A stretch of DNA of 51,873 nucleotides, from the NCBI GenBank assembly GCA_029565735.1, contig JAKQNO010000109.1, positions 1 to 51,873 on the forward strand. Direction: 5' to 3'. The position numbers and the translations under genes are program-made. This document shows positions 18,228-27,709 of this stretch, piece by piece; within the stretch, counting starts at the first letter, position 1, and each line of letters starts with the position of its first letter. This DNA is from a bacterium (lineage in GTDB: Bacteria > Oederibacteriota > PGYV01). The notes beneath the pieces were generated by a model. It did not search any database and was not told where the DNA came from. It worked only from the letters and a program-made list of their open reading frames with translations.

Positions 18228-18511
18228 TTATTTCCTGTAAGCGTATACAAAAATGTCCTGAAAAACTCCTTTTTCAAAAGCCGGAAGAAACGGCATGCTT
18301 ATCTGATACTTACAATCCGCGCGGGTAATATGAGAAAAAATTTCCGATATTATTACTTCATTTATATTAATATTATGGTGTATTTCACGGCCATTTCAAT
18401 TATTTCTTTTATCCTATCCTGCTTTATAAGTTCCCTTATCACGTCGCCTTCAGCCGCTACCCATTTATACAGGTAAATACTTCCTAATAATATAAAACAT
18501 ATATTTATCTC
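18228..18511 (-). pseudogene. Probable remnant of a degraded gene (frameshifted)
   Basis: Two overlapping minus-strand frames read like one protein broken by a frameshift near 18380. The first, open from a stop at 18512, gives a hydrophobic start and KWVAAEGDVIRELIKQDRIK. The second gives EVIISEIFSHITRADCKYQI, then MPFLPAFEKGVFQDIFVYAY and a stop at 18228. No acceptable start codon is present. I do not recognise the family. The stretch from 18515 to 18640 upstream of it shows no coding sequence that I can support. Confidence 0.35.
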
Positions 18512-18640
18512 TTAAAAATAAGATTATCAAATTGAAATTAACATAACAACTTACATTTTAGACAGAAACAAGGCAATTATGTCCTGCTCATATGATTAAC
18601 ATTTGATAAATCAGAAATGATTAATTTACTATTTTGTCAA

Positions 18641-18669
18641 AAACTATATAATTCCCAATTATATAGTTT
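18641..18669 (-). terminator. AT-rich hairpin terminator after the YfhO-like gene
   Basis: A perfect 13-bp stem (AAACTATATAATT and its complement) with a 3-base loop, followed on the minus strand by a short T run, begins about 20 bases after the stop at 18691. The stem is AT-rich, so its strength is uncertain. Confidence 0.5.
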
Positions 18670-18690
18670 CCGTAAAAAACTTCACGCGCT

Positions 18691-21060
18691 CTATTTTTTA
18701 CGAAAGTAAAAAAACGCAGCGCAGAATAAAACGGCAAATAAAAGTGATAGTATAGCGCCTGTTTTAAAAACCACAGGGGTGTATTTTAATGTAATTAAGC
18801 TTTCCCCTGCCGGTGTCTTCACCCCACAGAAAAACGGGTATGCTTTTTCTATTTTTTCCTCTTTCCCGTTTACATACGCCTTCCATCCCGGATAATACCT
18901 TGTCATAATAACTGTATATCCGGATCTGTTGTTTTTTGCCTGAACAGCAACTTCTCCGCCTTCCCATTTTAATATTTTAAATTCTTCCGTCCTGCTGTAG
19001 TCATTTTTATCCTTAATATCCCCGCTAAAATACACAGAATCCCGCGCATGTATATTTTTATAAATATTGACACTTTCTTTATTATATACAAGCTCAAGAC
19101 CTTCAAGTTTAAGCGTAACCGGAGAAAGTATAAAATTAACGCCTGTGTGGTCAAGGGTTTTCCGGTTTTTCTTTAAAAGCCCGATATCGCCCGAGTAATT
19201 CGCGGTCTGAAATTCATCAGTATATTTAAAATAATCCCCGTATCCAAGCGGATCATACCCTATGTAGCTTGTAATACCGTAAAACAGGCTTAAATTGGGC
19301 TGGATCATATCCCTTTTTTTAAGGTGCTCTTCATAACTTCCTTTGGCATACCCGTATTTATAAATACGCGCGTCATTCCTGTAATAATCCCACTGCATAA
19401 TTACCGGACGCTCCGGCCGCTTTTGCAGAAATTCAGCCGTGTGCGGCACGCTTGTATAATAACTTGTTTTTATAGTTTCGTTGAAATTAAACCCGTTTAC
19501 CGTCAATTCAATGATTGTCACAGCCGCAATGACGGTTATCATCTTATCCCTGTTAATTTTTTTAACCGAAAATAAATAAACGCACGCAGCAGCCGCGGCG
19601 GCAAATAAAGACTGAAAAAACACATGCCTGATAATAAAAACAAACGCAGATGTGAATTTTAAAAAATAGTAATCAACATCATAATTATGAAAAGGAGTGT
19701 TAAGAACGGAATTGGTGATAACCTGTGTTATTTTAGGTTCCGCAATTTTTAAAATCAGACCGGAGAAAGCAAAAATTACAGCAGAGACGGCGGCGCCCGC
19801 GCCAAGTATATAACATAATATTAACGGAGCCTTTGGCCTGATATCTTCGGATTTGGCAGACGCAAGAAAGCAGACCGCAAAAATAACCGAGAAAAAGGCG
19901 AAAATTTCCGCCATCCTTACAGGATTTCTGAACAGATTAAAACCGGGAAGCATGACAATGTATTTATTTAAAAAGAAATTTGCCCCCAGCGAGAATAAAA
20001 AAGCCGCTGACAGAATAGCAGCGATAAACTTCATAAAAACAGGCGTTTTTTTTGTAAATAAAGAAATAATAATAACCACGGCAAAAATACACCCGGTATA
20101 TATTGCCATATATGACATTGTCCAGAATCCAAACGCCTGAGTCCCTATAAACGTGTTATTCTGCGTTGAACCAAACAGATACGGAAACAACATATTGATT
20201 AAATTGACCGGTTTAAACGTACCGGAGCCAAGAATATCATTTATATTCATGCCTCCGGACCGGGAAGAATTCGATATAAGCTCCATTGTGGGTATTGTCT
20301 GAATAAGGGACATTCCGGCTCCAAGCGCGTAAGAAAGCGCCGTAACGCCGATGGTTTTTATGATATTTCTTTTTTCCTGTACCGCGCGGAAAAGTGTATA
20401 AACGGCCAGGGCTAAAAGTATATAAAAAGTTGACTGAAGCTGCCCTATAAATATGGATACAGTAATCAACGGCGCCGTTAAAAGCAGATATACGGCTTTA
20501 TTTTCGCGTATAAATTTCTCGGAAATAAAGAAAAATAAGGGCATATATGAAACGGACTGTATTATATTTATGTGGCCGGTCCTGTATATAAAAAGGCCGG
20601 AAAAAACCCACATTATTGCCCCTAATAACGCGGCAATTTTTTCATTTGTAATTATCTTCAAGTACATGAACATGAAAATCCCGGACAGCACAAAATGCAG
20701 ATAAAGCTGAAGTGTTATCTGCGTGTATGCAGGAAACAGCGAGAACAGCAGATTAAACGGGTACAGTAAGCCTTCCTACCCTTCAGCGAAAACCGGAAAT
20801 CCAAAAAACAAACCCGGCATCCAGAAAGGAAACTGAAATTTTAACAGCGAATCCCTGATAAAATTTTTATACGGTATATGCTGAAACTGAGTATCCGGAT
20901 TCATAAAAGAATAACCCCAAAAAAGAGTTTTTGCAAAAAATAACGCGCATACAACCGTAAAAAAAAGGCTTATATAAAACATATCCCTGCCGATTTTTCC
21001 GGTTTTATATAAAGCCGCAAAAAAAATAATGAAAAATAGAACAACTAACTGGCCGCTTAT
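18691..21060 (-). pseudogene. YfhO-like GT-C membrane protein interrupted by an in-frame amber codon
   Basis: One continuous frame of about 789 codons reads as a YfhO-family polytopic protein (putative sugar transfer at the outer face of the membrane). It contains PFWMPGLFFGFPVFAEG, a TAG at 20776-20778, then EGLLYPFNLLFSLFPAY with no loss of frame. The two sides join exactly as in the family, so a single nonsense change (for example from CAG) is the simplest reading. The 5' end also lacks ATG, GTG or TTG: an ideal AGGAGGG is followed six bases later by ATA at 21060, and the first ATG (20982) lies in the second helix. A GT-C-like soluble C-terminus with YPGWKAYVNGKEE is intact. Confidence 0.7.
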
Positions 21061-21095
21061 TTTAAACCCTCCTTTTAAAACCCGACTATTGCCTT

Positions 21096-21800
21096 TTAAT
21101 TTTCCTTAAACCCCGTTATCCTGTACCTGATAAGTGTATTAATTGCCGTTATCAGGTCATGCCATTTTATCTTTTTTCCTTCTTTTACGGTTCTTGCCCT
21201 GTATGTTATTGGAATCTCCGTTATTTTATGTTTTCCAAGAGCCGCTTTTGCCAGCAGTTCCGGGCAGAATTCAAAACGTTTTGCCTGCATTTTAAATTTT
21301 CTGAACAAATCAGCCTTTATAAGCTTATACGCGGTTGCCTCATCCGTTATTTTCAGGCCGTACAAAAAATTCGCAAGAAAGGTAAGTATCCTGTTTGCTA
21401 TCATATTCTGCGGCGCCATTTTTTCTATTTTTCCCATGAATCTGGATCCAAATACCACTTCCGCCGTCTGTTCAATAAACGGTTTTACAAGCACCCTGTA
21501 TTCCTCTATGTTATATTCCATATCCGCGTCCTGTATTATTACCACATCCCCGGTTATAAGCGGCGTCGCGCTTTGTATCGCGTTGCCTTTTCCTTCTGTC
21601 TGTTTTTTATGTATAACCTTTATAACGGGCTTATATTTTTCATAAAGGCTGTCCATTATCTGCGATGACCCGTCTGTGGAATTATCATCCACTATTATTA
21701 TTTCTTTATCCATGGGTATGTCCACGGTTAAAAGTTTTTCTATAACCTTTTCAAGCGTGTTCTTTTCATTCAGCACCGGCACAATTACGCTTAATTTCAT
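21096..21800 (-). CDS. DPM1-like GT2 (polyprenyl-phosphate sugar synthase)
   Basis: A 234-residue GT2 enzyme without membrane helices: LSVIVPVLNEKNTLEKVIEK, IIIVDDNSTDGSS, QTEGKGNAIQSA, VIIQDADMEYN with the DxD motif, and VFGSRFMG. The order and spacing match dolichol-phosphate-mannose-synthase-like enzymes that load a sugar onto polyprenyl phosphate. Its product would be the donor for the several GT-C enzymes around it. It sits between the radical SAM gene (16-base gap) and the YfhO-like gene (35-base gap) in one operon. The sugar is not determined. Confidence 0.85.
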   Translation of the reverse strand: MKLSVIVPVLNEKNTLEKVIEKLLTVDIPMDKEIIIVDDNSTDGSSQIMDSLYEKYKPVIKVIHKKQTEGKGNAIQSATPLITGDVVIIQDADMEYNIEEYRVLVKPFIEQTAEVVFGSRFMGKIEKMAPQNMIANRILTFLANFLYGLKITDEATAYKLIKADLFRKFKMQAKRFEFCPELLAKAALGKHKITEIPITYRARTVKEGKKIKWHDLITAINTLIRYRITGFKEN

Positions 21801-21816
21801 TATTTTCTCCGCCTTA

Positions 21817-23193
21817 TTATTTGAACCATATCGCGATTACAGCCTTAAAAGCCATTATAACATCATCAATTGTGCGTATTTTTAACACCCTTTTAATCAG
21901 GTACTTCGGCCTTCCATAAAAAAGCCTGTGCGCCCTGTGATAATACTCTTCTATTTTTTCCGGGCTGACAGTGGGAAGGTTCATTACAGCAGTGGAAAAA
22001 TCATATTTTGACCAGTCATTGGTCATAAGATAACCATTGTCCTGCGCCCATTTGTACATTTCTGTCCCGGGAAAAGGCGTGGTAATATTGTACATAGCAA
22101 GGTCGGCGTCAAGCTTTATTGAAAAATCTATGGTCTGCTGAAGCGTTTCTTCGGTATCCCCCGGATTTCCAAGCATAAAGCTTGTCCTGCATTCAATGCC
22201 GGCTTTTTTTGTCATCCTGACAGCTTCCTCCACCCTTTCAAGCGTCGTTGATTTCCCAAGGGCTTTTAATATCTCCTGATTCCCGGATTCCACGCCGTAC
22301 AGCACCTGATGGCAGCCGGCTTTTTTCATTAAAGCAAGCAGTTCGGCGTCGATAAAATCCACCCTTGCGAAACATACCCAGGTAATATCCAGCTTTTCAT
22401 TTATAAGCCCTTCGCAGAACAGTTTAAGGTTGTTTTTAAAAGCCGTAAATGTGTCGTCGTAAAATGCTATTTCCTTTATGCCGTAATCTTTTTTAAGCAT
22501 CCTGACGGTTTTTAACATGTATTCATATGAATGAAACCTTATTCTGTTTCCCAGATATGAACCAAAACAATATTTGCATTTACCGGGACAGCCCCGCGAC
22601 GTTATCATACTGATGCCCGGAAGCCTTTTATACGCCCCAAGAGAGGGAACGTAGCGTTCAACGCGGAGCATATGATACGCGGGAACCGGAAGCGCATCAA
22701 GGTCTTTTATCAGGTCGCAGTCCGGATTGTGAATTATCCTGCCTTCGTTTTTGTATGAAAGGCCTTTTATATTTTCTTCCTTTTCGCCTTTTACAAGCTT
22801 AAGCAGCGTTTCTTCGCCTTCGCCTCTTATTACATAATCAGCCTCATCATGGGAAAGCACCTCTTCAGGCGAAAACGTGGGATGAACGCCGCCGAAAATT
22901 ATACGGGCTGACGGGAAAATTTTTCTGCACAAGCCGGCTATTACAAGGCCGTCATTATAGGTTGTGGTGACCGCTGAAATCCCCACAAAATCAGGTTTAT
23001 AATTCAGCGATTTTAAAATATTTTCAGGTGTGTCATATTCCACCTGCATGTCAATTATGGAAACCTGCACGCCTTCTTTTTCAAGGTATGCCCCAATATA
23101 AGCAAGCCCCAAAGGCGGCATTGCGCCCGCTACGCCTTTCCAGATGCTTCCCTTTTTTCTTATCCATTCCGGATTTATAAGCAATACTCTCAA
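21817..23193 (-). CDS. B12-binding radical SAM protein
   Basis: The N-terminal cobalamin-binding domain (MRVLLINPEW to about residue 135; GGVHPTFSPEEVL, VIRGEGEETLLKL) is followed by a radical SAM core with the cluster motif C202-x3-C206-x2-C209 (SRGCPGKCKYCFG), then YGVESGNQEIL and PFPGTEMYKW. This B12-radical SAM layout includes methylases and ring-forming enzymes. The position within a glycan/methyltransferase operon suggests lipid or sugar modification, but no specific reaction can be named. It starts at TTG 23193 behind AGAGGG; no ATG is near the conserved N-terminus. Confidence 0.85.
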   Translation of the reverse strand: MRVLLINPEWIRKKGSIWKGVAGAMPPLGLAYIGAYLEKEGVQVSIIDMQVEYDTPENILKSLNYKPDFVGISAVTTTYNDGLVIAGLCRKIFPSARIIFGGVHPTFSPEEVLSHDEADYVIRGEGEETLLKLVKGEKEENIKGLSYKNEGRIIHNPDCDLIKDLDALPVPAYHMLRVERYVPSLGAYKRLPGISMITSRGCPGKCKYCFGSYLGNRIRFHSYEYMLKTVRMLKKDYGIKEIAFYDDTFTAFKNNLKLFCEGLINEKLDITWVCFARVDFIDAELLALMKKAGCHQVLYGVESGNQEILKALGKSTTLERVEEAVRMTKKAGIECRTSFMLGNPGDTEETLQQTIDFSIKLDADLAMYNITTPFPGTEMYKWAQDNGYLMTNDWSKYDFSTAVMNLPTVSPEKIEEYYHRAHRLFYGRPKYLIKRVLKIRTIDDVIMAFKAVIAIWFK

Positions 23194-23256
23194 TTAAGCC
23201 CTCTTTTAATAATATATTTTCCTCTTTAAAAGATTATCACATTTGGCTGATAAAGG

Positions 23257-24981
23257 TCAATTAATGCCGGGTTTTTGTTTATTAACAAAAATCACGTATA
23301 AATTTACCGCGGCTATCCCCGTAATCCAGGCTGCTGTAAGAAAAATGCTGTTTTCCCCCGGTATTCTGAACGAAGGAAAAACAGCCGCTATATCAAGCCC
23401 GGTAAATTTAGAAGCCATAAAGAATATCCAGTTATCAGCCGGAAATTTGTCCCAGCGGAACCACGGCACGCACATGATAATAAGCGACATTACAAAACTG
23501 CAGGCAGCCGTTATTTTAAACATAATATCCGCGCTTTTTGCCCTTATGGCTTTTATAAAAGCCGCAAGAAAGGCTGAAAAAACAAATATAACAGGCACAA
23601 AATATCTTGGCGCGGCATTGTTGCCGCCCCAGTCAAACCAGGAGCAGATAAGTATAAGGTAAGGCGCAAGGATTAAAAGAAGCTCTCCCAAAACCGCTTT
23701 TTTCTCTTTCCACAGGTAAAACGCGCCGGCAAACATAAAAATAAAAACAGGCGCGTATATGAAAAAACCAAGCTGCCGGTCAATTAAAAAAACGGCAATG
23801 CCTTCAAGTATTTTAAAGTGCATGCCGTCAATTGTTGATTTTCCCGGGTCCGAATAAGACGGCATTATGCTTCCCAGAAGCATATAATTGAATAAAAAAT
23901 AAAGCCCCAGGGATGCGCCCTGTATTAAAGAAAACTTAAGTATGTTTGATATTTTACCCCTGTTATAAAATGCAAATATAAGGGCTATACCCGCATACGC
24001 GGGCATTATCCTTACGTGCAGCCAGACCACACAGGCCATCAGCAATGAAAACAGCAGTATCCTGTCTTTTTGATTTTTTAAAAGCATGTATGAAGCAAGC
24101 AGGACAAGCCCTCCCGCTATTTCCGTGCTTACGGAATTCATGTAACTTAATACCGGCAAAGTAAGCCCGGTAACTGACGCGGAATAAAACGCGCTTTTTT
24201 TATCACCGGACATATTATTTAAATATATGAATATAAGCGCCGCGAACAAAGAGGCCAGAACATTCATAAACAAAACAACGGCTGTAATGCCGCCGATAAA
24301 ATAAAAAGGGGCTATTATAGCCGCTATCAGCAGCGGGTGATATGTATAAAGTTTTCCTTCTTTTTCTATGTCCGAGCCCTGCGGCTTAAGCTCCCTGCTG
24401 TAAAAACCTTTATAGTCCTTATTGTCAAAATTATTTTTAAGGTCAAGGTCCCTGTCGTGTATTATGCTGTGCGCCGCAAGCAGGTATATGGGTTCATCCC
24501 CCGCCGGTTCGTTAGCGCGGTTAAACCATACAGATACAGCGGAATAAAAAATTAAAAACGCGAAAAATAAATATATCGCATCTTTTTTTAACGTGTTATC
24601 CGCCTGTTCTGCCCGCCTGCGCAGCACCCTTATAATCATTAAAAAAGCGAATACCGCAAATGTGCCCCCAAGCAATATTTCAAGTTTTCTTAAAGGAAAA
24701 TTATGCGGGTCAGGAAGGCTGATTTTTAAAACAAAAGGCGCGGCAAACAAAGCCGCAAAAACAAACAGATATGCGGAGTTATTAAGCAGATTTTTTACAA
24801 AAACCGATTTTTTCATCCCTGAATCAAGCAGTGAATTTAAAACCAGTACAATATAGGCAATAAACGGGATTGCGGCGGCAAACGCCATGTCAGCACCGGG
24901 TGCGGCCGCGCCGTAATTTTGAAAAAAGAAAATACAGGATAAAATAAATAATAAATTGCCCGCAGCCGCCGCTACTTTCAT
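23257..24981 (-). CDS. GT-C-like polytopic membrane protein
   Basis: A 574-residue protein with about twelve hydrophobic helices. Roughly 170 residues in, the loop NRANEPAGDEPIYLLAAHSI carries an Asp-Glu pair like the catalytic motif of GT39-type enzymes, preceded by four extra N-terminal helices. GKLYTYHPLLIAAIIAPFYF follows, as in other putative mannosyl- or arabinosyltransferase-like proteins. Its ATG overlaps the stop of the upstream gene (ATGA), so they are coupled. Sugar and acceptor are unknown. Confidence 0.65.
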   Translation of the reverse strand: MKVAAAAGNLLFILSCIFFFQNYGAAAPGADMAFAAAIPFIAYIVLVLNSLLDSGMKKSVFVKNLLNNSAYLFVFAALFAAPFVLKISLPDPHNFPLRKLEILLGGTFAVFAFLMIIRVLRRRAEQADNTLKKDAIYLFFAFLIFYSAVSVWFNRANEPAGDEPIYLLAAHSIIHDRDLDLKNNFDNKDYKGFYSRELKPQGSDIEKEGKLYTYHPLLIAAIIAPFYFIGGITAVVLFMNVLASLFAALIFIYLNNMSGDKKSAFYSASVTGLTLPVLSYMNSVSTEIAGGLVLLASYMLLKNQKDRILLFSLLMACVVWLHVRIMPAYAGIALIFAFYNRGKISNILKFSLIQGASLGLYFLFNYMLLGSIMPSYSDPGKSTIDGMHFKILEGIAVFLIDRQLGFFIYAPVFIFMFAGAFYLWKEKKAVLGELLLILAPYLILICSWFDWGGNNAAPRYFVPVIFVFSAFLAAFIKAIRAKSADIMFKITAACSFVMSLIIMCVPWFRWDKFPADNWIFFMASKFTGLDIAAVFPSFRIPGENSIFLTAAWITGIAAVNLYVIFVNKQKPGIN

Positions 24982-26567
24982 CTGCGCTCCATTTTATAAA
25001 CCGCCGCTCCGTAATACTTTTTTGTCTCCTTAATATTAAAGTAATTCCTTACCCACAGCAGCCCTTCTACATTTAACGGCGCTTCAAGTTCTGTGTCTGA
25101 ATGCCAGACAGCGCCGGTTGAAAGCCACGGCTGCCTGATCCCTGTGCTGTTATCCTTAACAAACCAAACCTCTTTGTATTTTTTTATTTTTTCCGAAAGT
25201 TCGGCGGATGTTATCATATTTGGGTCATATCCGGAGCTTATGTTTTGTTTAAATCTGCCGTTTAAGGTTTCCTGCCTGAATTTTTCCCATTTCTGCGATA
25301 CCGTGTATTTTAAACCTTTTTTTACCGCTTCTGCCGGCTCCTGTATCTTTCTGTTTTCAAAGTTGCTCCTGTGCTTTATCCTGTTATAAAACTCGTACGC
25401 CTGATAGGAATTTATGGAGCTGTGTATAAAAACCGCGCCTTCTTTTGCCTGTTTAACAATTTCTTCATACTGTTTTTTGTAATCTGTCTTTTTATATTTT
25501 TCATTAACATAAAAATTGTAAACTGAAACAGAATAAAAAATAAACATAAGCGACAGGGCAAGCATCACGCCTTCCCTTGAAAGGTATGAAATTCCTATGG
25601 CAAGAAGCACAAGCACAAGCGCAGCTATAAGGATAAGCCCGCTTTCAGGATATATAAACTTTCCAAACACGGATGCAACCCACAGCGCCGCCGGATAAAG
25701 AAAAGATATCAGGGCTGTTAAAGAAATTATCTTCATATTTTTATGCCTGTATGTGAATGCCGCCATTATAATAAGGTAAGCGGCGCCCGCGCAGCCCGCG
25801 GCCATAAGGAAATTAAAATCCGCGGTAAAACCAAAAAGGTAATTTTTAACCGCGATAAAAGGCGCCATAAGCATTGACGCGCCTGCAAGGCGCACCCCGC
25901 CGCCTTTCAGGATAAACGGCAGCGCCAAAAGCATAAAGCAGAATATTATCACCTGCGCCTTAATCCACAGGTTAAGCCGTATTTCTTCCCTGTATCTTAT
26001 AAATATTATAAGGTTAAAAATTATAAGCAGTATCACTGTCAGGCTGTTTGTAAATACGCCTATTACCGACCATACAATAAAAGGTTTCATAAGAAAGGCG
26101 TTGTATTTTACTGACATTAAAAAATAATATGTAATTAGCAGGGATACAAATAAAAACATTGACGCGCTTAAAGCCTGCTGTGAGTAATATATCTGGTAAG
26201 GATTAAGGGCAAAAAGAAAAAACGCGGCCAAACTTATTTTTTCGTTAAAAAACGCGCGGACAAGCCTGTAAAAAACAGGCATTGAAGCTATTCCAAACAG
26301 CAGCGGCAGCAGCCGTAAGGAAGTTTCCGAGTATCCGAAAACCATGCATACCAGGTGTTCCAGCATATAAAAAAGCGGGAAGTGCGCCTGGGTCTGGAAA
26401 CTTTCCCAGAACAGCGCAATAATGCCGGATGCTGACGCGAACCGCGCGGTTGTAAATTCTTCGGGGCCTATGCTTTGCGCCGAAATGCCCGCAGCCCTTA
26501 ATACAGCCCCCGCGATAAATAACAGTATAAGATACAAACCGCCGTTGTTTTTTATTTCACCTTTCAT
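24978..26567 (-). CDS. GT39-like membrane protein with altered acidic motif
   Basis: A 529-residue polytopic protein of the PMT/ArnT type: after helix 1, SIGPEEFTTARFASASG, then AHFPLFYMLEHLVCMVFGYSE and ALNPYQIYYSQQALSASM, all characteristic. At the place of the usual Asp-Glu pair it has Glu-Glu, so activity is likely but not certain. A soluble C-terminal region of about 160 residues follows the last helix. It overlaps the GT4 gene upstream by 11 bases and the next gene by 4 bases. Confidence 0.72.
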   Translation of the reverse strand: MKGEIKNNGGLYLILLFIAGAVLRAAGISAQSIGPEEFTTARFASASGIIALFWESFQTQAHFPLFYMLEHLVCMVFGYSETSLRLLPLLFGIASMPVFYRLVRAFFNEKISLAAFFLFALNPYQIYYSQQALSASMFLFVSLLITYYFLMSVKYNAFLMKPFIVWSVIGVFTNSLTVILLIIFNLIIFIRYREEIRLNLWIKAQVIIFCFMLLALPFILKGGGVRLAGASMLMAPFIAVKNYLFGFTADFNFLMAAGCAGAAYLIIMAAFTYRHKNMKIISLTALISFLYPAALWVASVFGKFIYPESGLILIAALVLVLLAIGISYLSREGVMLALSLMFIFYSVSVYNFYVNEKYKKTDYKKQYEEIVKQAKEGAVFIHSSINSYQAYEFYNRIKHRSNFENRKIQEPAEAVKKGLKYTVSQKWEKFRQETLNGRFKQNISSGYDPNMITSAELSEKIKKYKEVWFVKDNSTGIRQPWLSTGAVWHSDTELEAPLNVEGLLWVRNYFNIKETKKYYGAAVYKMERR

Positions 26568-27708
26568 TGTCCACCGCTGCCTTGTATATTTTTAATGTCT
26601 CCTGCGCCGTTTCTTTCCACGAAAAACTTTTTACCCTTTCAAATCCAAGTTCCGCCAGGGCTTTTCTTTTTGCTTCGCTTTTTTCAAGCTCTGTCATTGC
26701 CCTTACCATATCTTCTTCGGAAAAAGGGTCAATAAACATCGCGGCATTTCCCGCCACTTCCTTTAAAGACGTATTATCCGATGTTATAACGGGCAGCCCG
26801 CAGGAAAAAGCTTCAAGCACCTGCAGCCCGAACCCTTCCCACATTGACGGAAAGAAGAAAAACAGGGCGTTATTATACAGCAAAACCATGTCATCATCCC
26901 CGACATATTCGGTTATTATAACGTATTTCTCAAGGCTTTTTTCCTTTATAATTTTTTCTATGTTGGTCGTCAAAAGCTCTTTTTTGCCTATTGAAGTTAT
27001 TACAAGCTGGTATTTATAATCCGTAATATTATTAAAAATATTAAAAACCTGCAGCGCGCGTTCGGTATTTTTTCTTAAGTCAGCTGCCGCGCTTATCATG
27101 ATGTAGGGTTTGGTGATTTTATATTTTGCCTTTACCCTGTCCCCTTTTGCCTTATCGTTTATTACCCTGTATTTTTTATCCACGCCTTCCTTTATGACCG
27201 ATATTTTTTCCCCTTTTACGCCGGCGTATTTTATTATGTCATTTTTGGAATAGTCAGACACTGTTATGACTTTATCCGCGGTTTTTCCGGACAATGGTAT
27301 GGAAATCTTGTTGTAAATATCAACAAGCCTCTGCTTTACGGTCGGTTTTAAAATTGCCTTTGAAATAGGGCGTATGAACATTGTGTCGTGTATTGTCACG
27401 ACTTTTTTGCCGCGGAACAGCGGCATCATGTACGGTATTGTATTGTCAGTGCCGTGAAGCACGTCTATTTTATCTTTTGCGGCGGCAAGAGGAAGGTGAA
27501 ACTGCTCGTATAAAAACGCGTTTGAAGTGTTTAACCTGCGCAGCACGCAGTTTTTTGCCGTTATGAAATCTGCCAGCACCGTGTTTCTGTCAAGGTAGAT
27601 AAAATAATGGTTTTCCCTGTCTTCTGCAAGCAGGTGGTGAACCAGATTTGCTATGTAGCGCCCCACCCCGCGCCTGTACATTATCCTTGCGTCAATCCCT
27701 ATGCGCAT
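26557..27708 (-). CDS. Family 4 glycosyltransferase
   Basis: GT-B retaining glycosyltransferase of 383 residues. RIGIDARIMYRRGVGRYIANL and VITVSDYSKNDIIKY are typical of mannosyl- and rhamnosyltransferase-like GT4 enzymes in O-antigen clusters. The donor-binding C-terminal half has FPSMWEGFGLQVLEAFSCG with the ExFGxxxLE motif. It is cytosolic or membrane-associated and starts one base after the stop of the methyltransferase gene. The donor sugar is unknown; a GDP-sugar would fit the nearby gmd. Confidence 0.87.
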   Translation of the reverse strand: MRIGIDARIMYRRGVGRYIANLVHHLLAEDRENHYFIYLDRNTVLADFITAKNCVLRRLNTSNAFLYEQFHLPLAAAKDKIDVLHGTDNTIPYMMPLFRGKKVVTIHDTMFIRPISKAILKPTVKQRLVDIYNKISIPLSGKTADKVITVSDYSKNDIIKYAGVKGEKISVIKEGVDKKYRVINDKAKGDRVKAKYKITKPYIMISAAADLRKNTERALQVFNIFNNITDYKYQLVITSIGKKELLTTNIEKIIKEKSLEKYVIITEYVGDDDMVLLYNNALFFFFPSMWEGFGLQVLEAFSCGLPVITSDNTSLKEVAGNAAMFIDPFSEEDMVRAMTELEKSEAKRKALAELGFERVKSFSWKETAQETLKIYKAAVDNER

Positions 27709-27709
27709 T

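Noticed and set aside
20776-20778. Amber codon read as an inserted amino acid (stop-codon recoding)
   Set aside because: TAG is the ordinary stop of other genes here (ending at 12904, 15484 and 18691), and no suppressor tRNA or pyrrolysine gene is in the window. A point mutation or consensus error is simpler.
26567-27019. Long antisense frame opposite the GT4 gene
   Set aside because: Low-complexity Ser/Phe-rich shadow of a well-supported gene on the other strand.
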